This document shows, in pieces, positions 1 to 7,600 of a DNA stretch of 10,836 nt. Source of the DNA: Jimgerdemannia flammicorona (lineage: Eukaryota > Mucoromycota > Endogonomycetes > Endogonales > Endogonaceae); assembly GCA_003990745.1 (NCBI GenBank), contig RBNI01006926.1:1-10836 (forward strand). The letters run 5' to 3'. Below the pieces are notes generated by a model, which saw only the letters and a program-made list of their open reading frames with translations, ran no database searches and was not told the origin of the DNA. The position numbers and the translations under genes are program-made. Numbering within the stretch: position 1 is the stretch's first letter; each line of letters starts with the position of its first letter.

Positions 1-162
1 CCCCCCTACCCCTTCCTGACGAAAGACCACCTTGTCTAACACTATCACTACCCTCCCACCACTCTGCTCACAGATCCTCACCACCAAACCGCAACGGCAG
101 CCCCCCTGAGGACTCCAACCCACCCACCATCCAGTTAGCAGATCCCCCAATAGCCCTTCCCA
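1..162 (-). other. LINE 3' UTR, left copy
   Basis: This is the non-coding tail of the left LINE, downstream of its stop codon on the minus strand. It is G-rich in the sense orientation and ends at the window edge in a run of G with a single TA (ggggtagggggg). The tail of the right LINE copy ends in nearly the same way. No poly(A) is visible, so either the family ends in a G-rich tail or the true 3' end lies just outside. Confidence 0.65.
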
Positions 163-978
163 TCATAACACCTTCTCCCCCAGCCCCAGCCACTGTCCCT
201 CCTCAAATACAAAAAGCCAATGCCCTGCCAGTTCTACCCATATTGCTAATACCCACCCTACAGTGAGCCAAATATTACCCACCCCACCCATGAGCCGAGA
301 TCTCAAGTCCTCCCATCGACCTCTCTCTCCCACCAGCCTACACCCCATACCCAGTCAATCCCCTATCTCAGCCCAAAAGTTCCCCAAAACCTCGCACTCT
401 CCTAGCCAATGTTCTGGTGTCTGTACATGACCCCCAGCTCTCTCAACATCATAACACTCCTCACAATCAAATTGTCCACCATCCACCAAATGCCCCATAT
501 AGAAATTCAGCATGACATTCCTCCACAACATTCTCCACCATACCACCCAGAACTTGGGGGGAAGCCACCTCTATACCTCTGTACTCCAAGACCAGATACC
601 GGCCCAGTCCCACTCCTCGCCGATCTCTGCCACCTACCAGCCACTTGGCCAAAGATCCTGGCCAAGTCTCTGCTGGCACTCTACTCCCTCCCCAATATCA
701 ATGTAGCAAGTAGAGTACCTCCCAGGAGCAATCTATCCCAATGCTACATATTTGGCCCCCACACTGCCTCCCCCTCATTGTCTTGCCAGCACAGGCCAAT
801 TCGGTGTGCTCCATCAGCCACACCCCACTAAAAGCTCTTAAACCACAGCCACTGAATTCCATTCAGCTCTACCAAAGAGAGCAGATCGCTGGAGGACCCC
901 CGAGGAAATGTTTGCATCTCCCATGCCTTCTGCATCAGAGGCACCCAACTTCCACCCTGCAGTTCCACAGCTCTTTTC
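1..978 (-). repeat. Inverted LINE repeat, left arm (pairs with 9856-10836)
   Basis: The reverse complement of this segment aligns with 9856-10836 along its whole length with only small indels, mostly single-base substitutions and many transitions. The shared segment starts at the same base pattern (gaaaagagctg in LINE sense) and ends at the window edge in both arms. The two arms are two copies of the same LINE family facing outward, not the terminal inverted repeats of a DNA transposon: the protein-coding sense and 5' truncation points of each copy explain them. Confidence 0.9.
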
Positions 979-1836
979 AATCACCAGGCTTACAAACAGT
1001 GTAGTCTCTTAGGAAAGTCCACCAGCCCAAGACCTCCCCTGACTACTGGCCTCGCAAGAGTATCCCAACTAACCTGGGACCTCCTCCCCACCCAAATCCA
1101 ATCCCTAGCCATCTTCATCAGCTTCTTCACTACCCATGCTGGGAAGTCAAGGTGATATGCCATATACTACAGCTTGGGGAACCAGTAAACATTCAGAATT
1201 GACACTCGCCCTACTAGAGAGATATGGCAACCTCCCCATCCTCAAAGGGCCTCCCCCCAAATGTTCACCCTTCTCTCCCACCACCCTCGTGGCAAGACAG
1301 AACCGTATACAGAGAGGAAGATGCCCAAATACTGCACCACCTCACCAGTAGGGACAATTGTTCCAATGACGTCCCCACCCACTAGCCCATTCCCTAGCAC
1401 CATCATCTCACACTTATGCCAGTTGAGCTTCACCCCTGAGTGGGCCTCATACCATTCCACAGTCTCCTGTAGTGCCGCTACATCTGCCACATTCCCAAGT
1501 CCAACCACCATATCATCAGCAAAGGCCCCCACCTTCTACACTATACCATATATAGAGAGCCCTGCCACCTTCTGGTGAATCCTATCCATCAATGGCTCTA
1601 GCAAAAGGGCATAAAGAATAGGGGACAGAGGATCCTCCTGAGGAACTCCTCTTCCCAAGGAAAAAGCCCTCCCATGGTGACCATTACACATCAGAGCTGC
1701 CTGACTGCTCTCCAGCAGACTCAACATAGAGGCACTAAACCTTGAGAGAACTCCAATTCAGTCCAATACCTTGCCCAGCCACACCCGCCGTATACGGTCA
1801 TAGGCCTTCTTCTGGTCCAAAAACAATGACCCTTGG
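163..1836 (-). pseudogene. LINE ORF2 fragment: RT palm, thumb and zinc-knuckle C-terminus
   Basis: The sense frame starts inside RT block A (FLDQKKAYDR, with the first catalytic Asp, near 1790-1820). It continues through GVPQEDPLSPILYALLLEPL (about 1590-1660) and the catalytic AFADDMVV box (about 1510-1530). It then passes through a thumb/connection region with PKL, KKLMKMARDWIWVGRR and GGLGLVDF (about 1020-1190). The end carries CxxC (454-465) followed by EHWLGEC, the pattern of the RVT zinc-binding domain common in LINE ORF2 proteins. In-frame stops occur within the RT (just after KVLD), at 1242-1244, at the codon after PKL, near 980-1000, at 828-830 and 744-746, and later at 355-357. Compared with the right copy, one base is missing near 699-701, which shifts the frame between the thumb and the zinc region. 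The family assignment (LINE RT) is secure; the clade is not resolved. The copy is non-functional. Confidence 0.85.
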
Positions 1837-1839
1837 AAT

Positions 1840-2466
1840 ACAGTAGAAGGACCCAGTACAATCACCATTATCCCCAAGAAAGAAACTCATCAAGAGAAAG
1901 CTTTTTGGCTAGGAAGATGTCCATACCAAATAGTCTTCCACTCTCCCCGAGACTACTGCTATCAGTGTCATCTGTTGGACCAACAAGAAAGACAGAGACC
2001 CTAGAGACCAGAACCCCCAACTACTCTTGCATAGTCCACCACCTTTCAAGAAGTCACTACAAGGTTACAAAGTTGATTTAGGGGACAAGGCTTCTTCAAT
2101 CAAACTGAAATATACCCCTTATCTATCCTTCCCCCAACCTATGATCAAGATGGGTACCGATTCCCAAGACAACAAGAGATAAATAGCTGGAAACATCATT
2201 TTTGAGCAATGGGATATTGCAACCATGGGAGACACCCTAACTGCCGAGACTGCAGACATCAGAAGATTCACATCAGTCATGATGTTGCAGTGCACACTTT
2301 GAAGAAAGGAGATAACTAAAGCCAGATCTGAAAAAGCCAGATTCGAAAAAGCCAGACCAAGAAGCCCAGAAAAAGAATCCTCAAGATCTATGATTTGGGA
2401 GAAGACATCCTAGCTCTCATCAGACATGCAACCTGCCAAGGATGAGTAGAAGATGCCACCAACTTC
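1840..2466 (+). pseudogene. Upstream polyprotein remnant with Cys/His-rich segment
   Basis: The frame of the dUTPase ORF can be followed backwards to about 1837 through eight stops (for example tag after RQRP, and later tga and taa codons). Readable pieces include DYCYQCHLLDQQ near 1951-1980 and GYCNHGRHPNCRDCRHQKIH near 2215-2270. The spacing C-x7-C-x2-C with several His suggests metal binding, but it is not the classic CX2CX4HX4C gag knuckle. A basic stretch (KSQIRKSQTKKPRKR) follows near 2330-2380. This could be the end of gag/nucleocapsid or an unusual N-terminal part of pol. No D-T/S-G aspartic protease motif was seen in any plus frame of this part. Function is inferred only loosely. Confidence 0.5.
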
Positions 2467-3222
2467 ATGGAAGCCCTTGACCCTACAGAAAGGAGGGGAA
2501 TCAACTACCTCCAAGACCCCTCTACTGGAGCCAGATGGCCACACCTCAACCTTAGAGCTTGGAGGCTTTTCGCTAGTAGAGCTTCAGTCTTAGGAAAGCC
2601 CAAACTTAGCAAGGATATTGCCCAGTATGACTTGCTGCACCCCAAGGCCAAACCCCCAACCAAAGCCCACCCAGAGAATATAAGATATGATCTTTACAGC
2701 CTAGAGGATGAATCTATCAAGCCTGGAAAAACCTTCATGGTCAGAACCAGATTAGCCATGCAGCCACCCCAAGGAGCTTATATTCAACTGACCTCAAGGT
2801 CCAGACTTGCCAGACAAGGGATAACTGTAGAAGGAGGAACCATTGACCCTAGATATACAGGTGAAATCAAGGTTATCCTACACAACAGCAGTGCAGAATG
2901 GCACCGAATCATTAGAGGACAGAAGATTGCCCAAGCAGTCTTCATGAAGGTCAAGACCCCACAGTTACAGGAAGTCTCTGAACTAACTGAAGGAACAAGA
3001 CAAGCCAAGGGATTTGGAAGTTCAGATAGGAAAGAGGTACATCTCCTTCAAGTCAACAACCACAAGAAGAATGTTCCCCAGCAAGTATACTGGCAACCAG
3101 TCAGACTGCACAAGAATCTCATCCTGGAGCCTGGAGAACAGACTACCTTCAAAATCATTGCACCACCCAACCCCAGAAACCTTTCTTTGAACCCAAGGAA
3201 GATATCCCACACCTGGACATAG
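2467..3222 (+). CDS. dUTPase-like domain of gypsy pol (open segment, 251 residues)
   Basis: This open segment carries a trimeric-type dUTPase fold, the enzyme that hydrolyses dUTP to dUMP and pyrophosphate. Motif I is YDLYSLEDESIKPG (residues 74-87). Motif II is SRSRLA (110-115), where families usually have PRSGLA. Motif III is GTIDPRYTGEI (124-134), with the conserved Asp127 and Tyr130. Motif IV is RGQKIAQ (150-156), and motif V is TRQAKGFGSSD (177-187). Residues 1-70 are an undefined leader. Residues 188-251 lead into the linker before RT, and the reading frame shifts near 3180, so the last 14 or so residues are probably out of frame. The ATG is only the first Met after a stop at about 2443; in the living element this was probably internal to a polyprotein. 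The changed motif II and IV residues leave activity uncertain. Confidence 0.85.
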   Translation: MEALDPTERRGINYLQDPSTGARWPHLNLRAWRLFASRASVLGKPKLSKDIAQYDLLHPKAKPPTKAHPENIRYDLYSLEDESIKPGKTFMVRTRLAMQPPQGAYIQLTSRSRLARQGITVEGGTIDPRYTGEIKVILHNSSAEWHRIIRGQKIAQAVFMKVKTPQLQEVSELTEGTRQAKGFGSSDRKEVHLLQVNNHKKNVPQQVYWQPVRLHKNLILEPGEQTTFKIIAPPNPRNLSLNPRKISHTWT

Positions 3223-3473
3223 AGGGACACATATTCTCTAACAAGATGAACCCAGTACACTCCCGAGCAAACAACCAAAGTTGGGAGACCATCATCTTGC
3301 CGAAAGAAACCATCATAGGACATCTGGTGCCTTTTCTCAACCGAACTCATAGGGAAGTTTATGAACTAAACCTATCAGGAAACAGCAAAAGGTCCCAGAA
3401 GAAAGGAAAGGCCCCTCTGCGACCCAGGAGACAGTGAAGCCTTCCACCAATATTGGAGAAGAATTGACACCTC
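3183..3473 (+). pseudogene. Linker between dUTPase and RT
   Basis: After a frameshift near 3180 the coding continues in another frame as FFEPKEDIPHLDIEGHIFSN and then NPVHSRANNQSWETIILPKE and IIGHLVPF. This resembles the beta-rich linker that many Ty3/gypsy polyproteins carry between protease and RT (bulky residues, asparagines, then LPK-T-IG-L). A second frame change near 3385 connects it to KPSTNIGEEL at 3437-3466. The dUTPase thus sits where a protease would be expected. Confidence 0.6.
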
Positions 3474-3525
3474 TTTTTTTTTTTTTTTTTTTTAAAGTCA
3501 CTCGGACTCCAAGAATTGATACCTC
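3459..3525 (-). mobile_element. Tiny A-tailed retro-insertion with 15-bp target-site duplication
   Basis: The 15-mers at 3459-3473 (aagaattgacacctc) and 3511-3525 (aagaattgatacctc) differ at one C/T position. Between them lie 20 T (3474-3493) and the 17 bases aaagtcactcggactcc. Read on the minus strand this is a 17-base 3' fragment followed by an A20 tail between target duplications, the mark of target-primed reverse transcription with extreme 5' truncation. The duplication plus insert adds 52 bp, and subtracting it puts the upstream frame (KPSTNIGEEL) in line with the RT frame. The source RNA is not identified. Confidence 0.8.
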
Positions 3526-4421
3526 AATAACAGCAACAACTAGTAGAACTTCTCAACAAATATCAAGATATCTTCACTACCGATTATGGCAACCTGCCAT
3601 ACAATCCTTCATATCACTATAGCATAAATACAGAAAATGCAACATCTATCTGGCAGAAACTCTATAGAATACCCCATTACTTGAAAACATTCAAAAAAGA
3701 GCACATACAAGAACTCTTAGACAATGGAGTCATTTGACCCTCTACCAGCCCCTGGGCCAGCCCTATACTTATTGTACCAAAGAAAGGAAGATGGAGACTC
3801 TGTGTGGATTACAGGAAACTCAATTCAGTCACTGAAAAGGATGCCTATCCTCTGCCCAGAATCGATGACCTTTTGGATCAGTTATAAGATGCCAGATACT
3901 TCAGCAGTATGGACCTCTTTGCAGGATTTCATGAGATCTCCATGGACCCCAAAGACATTCAAAAGACAGTCTTCCTTGCTCTAGGAAAACTGTTTGAGTA
4001 TCTCTGAATGCCCTTTGGACTTTGCAATGCACCCCCCACCTTCCAGAGGATGATGAATTCAGTTTATGCCCCCTTGATCCACCACTGCCTGGTTGTATAT
4101 ATGAATGACTCCAACATCTACTCAGCAAATTTCGAAGAACACCTGTACCACTTAGAGGAATTCTTCAAACTCACCTGTAAGAACCACTTGAGACTGAATG
4201 CAAAGAAATGCTACTTTGGAAAACAGAAACTTGAATTCCTTGGATTCATAGTTTCGAAAGATGGAACCCATGCAGACTCAAAGAAAACCGAGAAGATCAA
4301 CAATTGGCCAGTACCCAAAACCCCGAAGGAGACACTATCATTTCTGATACTAGTATCCTACTACAGAAGGTTTATCAAGAACTTTGCTCAAATTGCTGCC
4401 CCAATCCGGATCCTTCTCTGA
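3513..4421 (+). pseudogene. Ty3/gypsy reverse transcriptase domain, decayed
   Basis: The RT copies element RNA into DNA. The frame reads ELLNKYQDIF (from 3546), then [56 protein letters not shown] (catalytic Asp at 3912-3914), MPFGLCNAPPTFQR (4008 on), VVYMNDSNI, and LRLNAKKCYFGKQKLEFLGF and YYRRFIKNFA in the palm-thumb region. Stops lie at 3735-3737 (where families often have Arg), 3885-3887 and 4005-4007, plus a stop near the start before 3546. The core motif is YMND: the first Asp of YxDD is Asn (aat at 4104-4106), which alone should abolish polymerisation. A frameshift near 4418-4421 separates it from RNase H. Confidence 0.88.
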
Positions 4422-4900
4422 AAGGAGTACCATTCAAATAGACAGAATCACAAAGAAAAGCCTTCAAAGAACTCAAAAACCGCATAACTTCAGCACCAAT
4501 CCTTGTACACCCCAATCTACAGAAGCCATTCATCTTGTATACAGATGCCTCTAAAGATGGCCTTGGAGCAGTTCTAGCCCAAGAAGGACCCAATCAATAG
4601 CACCATGTGATAGCTTATGCAAGCAGAGCTATTAACCAGCAGCAGATAAACTATGGTAGCACTAAACTGGAATGCCTTGCAGTCATATGGGCGGTCACCC
4701 TGTTCAAGCATTACCTCATTGGAAAAAGATTCACCCTGATCACAGACCATGCAGCTCTCAAATGGTTATTCAACTACAAGGAATCCACCAGAATCCTAGC
4801 CTGCTGGATCCTTATCCTTCAGGATTACAAAATCACCATCATCCACAAAGCAGGGAAAGCTCACAACAATGTTGATATACTTTCCTGCCAGCTCCAATGA
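4421..4900 (+). pseudogene. RNase H domain of gypsy pol
   Basis: After the frameshift the frame reads [22 protein letters not shown], then [60 protein letters not shown] and NNVDILS. The four expected acidic residues are present: Asp at 4544-4546, Glu at 4670-4672, Asp at 4745-4747 and Asp at 4874-4876. RNase H removes the RNA strand of the RNA-DNA hybrid during reverse transcription. Stops sit at 4439-4441 (position of a usual Trp) and 4598-4600. The open piece 4607-4900 is 97 residues. It ends in a stop at 4898-4900, where the frame changes into integrase. Confidence 0.85.
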
Positions 4901-5976
4901 ACCAGAAGATGGGTGTCCTGAGGAACTACACCCTAAAGGAAGCTCCTCAGACCATCAAGGCACAAGAAGATTTCATCTATAAAGAATATCAGAAAGCCCA
5001 TCAAGGACAGACAAGCACAGAAGACAAGATTCAAAAACTGTATCAACACTGGCCTCACCTCAGAACTCAAGTCCAAGACATCATCCAGAAATGTGACACT
5101 TACCAGAAGTACCAAGGAAAGAAGAACTATCAAGCCTCTTTACAACCAATTCCCCCACCCACTCATATCTTTCAGAGATGGGGAGTAGATGTAATTGGAC
5201 CTTTACCAGTTACACCAAGAAGAAACAAATACATCCTTGTATTTATAGAATATCTAACCAAGTGGCCCGAGGCTTTCCCAATAGAAATTGCAGATGCCTT
5301 AACCATTGTAGGTCTCCTCCATAGACTCACACTCAGATATGGACCTCCAGAAGAACTCATCTCTGACTGAGGCACAGAATTCATCAACAACATAATCATA
5401 AGTTATACCTGAATTCACAAGACCCACCTCAAAAGGACCACATCATACCACCCCCAGACCAATGGTATGATAGAGAGAATGAACCAGACCATCAAGAAAG
5501 GATTGGCTCAAGTCAATCCTACTAATTGGGACCTCTGCTTACCTGAGATCCTATGGGAAATTCAGAACACCCCTGCTGCCTCCACCAAACAAAAGCCATT
5601 CGAAATGATGTTTGCCAAGAGAACCAGAACTGCTGACCATGAGAATCTTGGAGACCTCCTCAAGAAGGCAGAACAGTTATGTAATCAAGCCTGAGGACAG
5701 ATTATCAAAGCCCAGGAAAGACAAAAGAAGTATTATAACTAAAAACAGAAGGATTAGGAGATCAAGATTGGAGATCAAGTCCTAGTTTAGAGAAGCATGA
5801 TTGAAACAAACTTTACTGCCAAACTGGAACCAAAATGGAAAGGACCGTATCTTGTACATAACATCAGAGGGACCAGCATCTATTTAAGAAGTATGGATGG
5901 ATGAACCCTCAGAACACCAGTATACATCAATTGCCTCAAGATATACCTTTCTCCACATCATGAATCAGAGAGTTGA
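4897..5976 (+). pseudogene. Integrase of gypsy pol with D,D(35)E core and GPY motif
   Basis: Integrase inserts the cDNA into the host genome. The N-terminal zinc region is degraded: one His (4999-5001) and the first Cys (5092-5094) are visible, but the second Cys position is Tyr (5101-5103). The core has Asp in RWGVDVIGPLP (5188-5190), Asp in ELISD (5365-5367) and Glu in GMIERMN (5473-5475). Exactly 35 residues lie between the last two, matching DD35E. SYHPQTNG precedes the Glu. Downstream, KWKGPYLV (GPY at 5842-5850) marks the C-terminal GPY/F module. Stops occur at 5368-5370, 5410-5412, 5692-5694, then several between 5740 and 5910, and at 5974-5976. The frame itself stays unshifted throughout. 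Confidence 0.88.
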
Positions 5977-6463
5977 CAACTGCCTTCAGACTCTTATCCT
6001 CAGCTCATTTCAATCACTGCCAGTCCCCCTACCTCAATTCTGAGAAGTCAATGGGAACACTCTCCAGAAGATCCAGATTCATCAAGAGAATCTTGTCCTG
6101 GCCAGACGATTGCTACAGGTCCATCAACTTCAGGCCCACTATGCAATTAGAGAACAATTGCAGAACCTCCCAGTCCCAGAACAAACATATATCAGAAATA
6201 CCACAGGACTATCAAGGAGAGATATCACTGCTGCCAACAGGCTCTATACCCTTTACAAGCAAAACCTTGCAGCTCTAATGCAAGCACAATTTTCCTGGTA
6301 TGATACATGAGGAATGAACCTAGCTACCTACCTGAGCATTGTCAATGCTGTCGAAATCTTATTCCCAGAAGAAGAAGAAGAACCCTTGGAATGGAGTGAT
6401 AATGGTATAGATGACAAAGATGATGGAACAGGTATTGATGCAGAAGATGCTTACCTACACTAA
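5977..6463 (+). pseudogene. C-terminal polyprotein tail, unknown, acidic end
   Basis: After the GPY module the coding continues as a Ser/Pro-rich piece (QLPSDSYPQLISITASPPTS, then HSPEDPDSSRES). Near 6100 the frame changes to LLQVHQLQAHYAIREQLQNL, a likely helical stretch. It ends with YLSIVNAVEILF, a run of five Glu and an Asp-rich end before the stop at 6461-6463. One in-frame tga lies near 6308. I do not recognise a domain: there is no chromodomain pattern and no envelope-like signal or membrane segment. It may be a host-factor binding tail or an extra element-specific domain; this is only inference. Confidence 0.5.
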
Positions 6464-6500
6464 AATGATAACTAAAGGATAGTCTGAGGACAGAGCATCC

Positions 6501-6515
6501 TTTATTGAGGGCTGA
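6501..6515 (+). promoter_or_regulatory. Possible polypurine tract region before the 3' LTR
   Basis: The bases tttattgagggctga lie directly upstream of the proposed LTR start. A short purine run (gaggg) at this place is where plus-strand DNA synthesis would be primed. It is short and interrupted by ct, so the call rests mainly on position. Confidence 0.35.
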
Positions 6516-6596
6516 TGTGACAAACCAGGATGTACCATCTGAATTATACCTTAGCCAGATGATGTGAACAATTAACTAGATGACATGAATACACAG

Positions 6597-6640
6597 CATA
6601 GTAACTAGTAACCATTGCTGTAGAAACTGTATAAATAGCC
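6597..6640 (+). promoter_or_regulatory. LTR promoter module, copy 1, TATA box at 6630-6637
   Basis: CATAGTAACTAG followed by GTATAAATAGCC. The same arrangement recurs at 6751-6788. TATAAATA lies 114 bases from the LTR start, a reasonable place for the U3 promoter. Confidence 0.5.
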
Positions 6641-6668
6641 AGACTACTAGATAAGGTATATCTGTGCA

Positions 6669-6724
6669 GGACCTGTACACCTGTACCAGACCTGCACACT
6701 TGTGCTGGACCTGTACAACTTGCC
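6669..6724 (+). repeat. Three tandem copies of an 18-20 bp unit
   Basis: Units begin ggacctgtacac (6669), gacctgcacac (6689) and ggacctgtacaac (6707), each followed by ctgta, ttgtg or ttgcc. They lie between the two promoter modules of the LTR. Confidence 0.75.
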
Positions 6725-6750
6725 ATAGATAGCAAATCTATAGTTAGCCA

Positions 6751-6809
6751 CATAGTAACCAGATAGCAACCAACTTGTATAAATTACCCCAGAGACAAGA
6801 GTGAATAAA
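6751..6809 (+). promoter_or_regulatory. LTR promoter module, copy 2: TATAAAT 6778-6784, AATAAA 6804-6809
   Basis: CATAGTAACCAG followed by GTATAAATTACC repeats the module at 6597-6640. AATAAA starts 26 bases after the second TATA box starts, in the context GTGAATAAACCTCAGTC. The same TATA-26-AATAAA arrangement with matching flanks appears at 9209-9247. If the upstream TATA drives transcription, AATAAA would be a poly(A) signal in or near R. Confidence 0.55.
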
Positions 6810-7085
6810 CCTCAGTCTGAAATTGAATCCAAAAGCAAAAGTCAAGTCTGCCTACCATACTTTGAGAGGAACTCTACAGCTACTATTAGGAGATTGTGAG
6901 CATTGGTCCCCTTTTCCCACTGCAGTCCGCTTTCCGATACAAAGCTGATTTTGCTGCCAAGTTTGAGTGAAGAACTCTGCCGCCTTTTGAAGAGAAACCT
7001 GCTGCTTAAGGAATAAGCCACACTATTGGTATACTTGCCAGATAAGCCTGAAGAACCCAAGTTTTTGCTACTATTCTTGCCACAA

Positions 7086-7167
7086 GCCAGTCTGTTGATG
7101 CAACTTCACAGTAGAGCCAGTCTATCAATGCAACTCTATGCAAACAAAGCCAGTCTTGATGTAACTT
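7086..7167 (+). repeat. Three diverged tandem units starting GCCAGTCT
   Basis: gccagtctgttgatgcaact at 7086, gccagtctatcaatgcaact at 7116 and gccagtcttgatgtaactt at 7149, at intervals of 30 and 33 bases. Confidence 0.75.
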
Positions 7168-7183
7168 GCCAAGAACCTAATTT

Positions 7184-7482
7184 ATTATTCCCAGAAAAGC
7201 CTGATTCAAAAGAATCCATACTAACTGAGTTAATTCTTAGTTAAAGCTGCTGTTTTCAAGAAGTCTGCTGATTCAGGAAGAATCCGCATCATCTGCCTTT
7301 TTCAAGTTATTCATATTCCCAGAAGAACCTGCGCCATTCAAGTAGTATTCCCAGTTGAAGCTGCACCTGCTACATCTGAGTTATTCATTGTTCCCAGTGA
7401 GCCTGAATTATTGAGTTATCCACTGTCAGTATTATTCCTAGTAAGGAGAAACCATACCAGTATAATTCCCAGTGAGCCAAAT
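7184..7482 (+). repeat. Dispersed module ATTCCCAG plus GAAGCCTG-like, about six copies
   Basis: Copies at about 7186 (attcccagaaaagcctg), 7314 (attcccagaagaacctg), 7347 (attcccagttgaagctg), 7389 (gttcccagtgagcctg), 7432 (attcctagtaaggag) and 7465 (attcccagtgagccaa). The spacing is irregular, so this is a decayed repeat array within the LTR. Confidence 0.65.
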
Positions 7483-7501
7483 TGAGTTGTCTGCCAAATC
7501 T

Positions 7502-7600
7502 GCATAAGGAATATCACCAAGATCATCCTATATAAGGAATCCACTATATTATACAGAAATTGTTGTGCTATACAGAAATTGTCACACAGAAATCATATAA
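7502..7600 (+). repeat. Short repeats in distal LTR (TATACAGAAATTGT and ATAAGGA)
   Basis: tatacagaaattgt occurs at 7550-7563 and 7569-7582, followed by a related cacacagaaatca. ataagga occurs near 7504, 7532 and 7597, and once more near 7722. Confidence 0.6.

Larger units (their letters stand above)
1..1836 (-). mobile_element. 5'-truncated LINE (non-LTR retrotransposon), left copy
   Basis: Read on the minus strand, this stretch runs from inside a LINE-type reverse transcriptase (near 1836) through a thumb region and C-terminal zinc region to a stop at 163-165 and a G-rich 3' UTR reaching position 1. The 5' half of the element (ORF1, endonuclease, first RT blocks) is missing, as is usual for LINE insertions that stop early. 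The first 978 bases align in inverted orientation with 9856-10836. The right-hand boundary is placed at about 1836 because plus-strand coding of the neighbouring gypsy element begins there; it may be off by about 10 bases. G is abundant and C rare on the sense strand, unlike the AT-rich middle of the window. The 3' end and any target duplication lie outside the window. Confidence 0.85.

Noticed and set aside
1..12. Telomere repeats at the left edge (ccccctacccc-like)
   Set aside because: Only one irregular unit is present, and it is part of the LINE tail shared with the right edge. No tandem TTAGGG-type array is visible.
409..831. Plus-strand open frame of 140 codons in the left arm
   Set aside because: It is antisense to LINE ORF2. 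The same antisense openness appears in the right arm (9820-10323 minus) because the G-rich sense strand gives few antisense stops. The sense frame has RT and zinc motifs; the antisense has none.
1833..2081. ORF of 82 codons starting at 1833 as a separate gene
   Set aside because: It lies in another frame than the Cys/His-rich gypsy sequence, spans the LINE-gypsy junction and shows no recognisable motif.
2467..3222. The dUTPase as the host's own dut gene
   Set aside because: It has an extra leader, altered motif II and IV residues, and continues through a gypsy linker into RT in the same orientation and coding context, so it belongs to the retroelement.
4897..4900. Programmed ribosomal frameshift between RNase H and integrase
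   Set aside because: No slippery heptamer or convincing downstream structure was seen, and gypsy RNase H and integrase are normally in one frame. A decay indel is simpler.
7026..7244. 72-codon open frame in the LTR
   Set aside because: It is made of the GCCAGTCT tandem units and repeat modules. Its openness follows from repetition, and no domain or conserved start context is visible.
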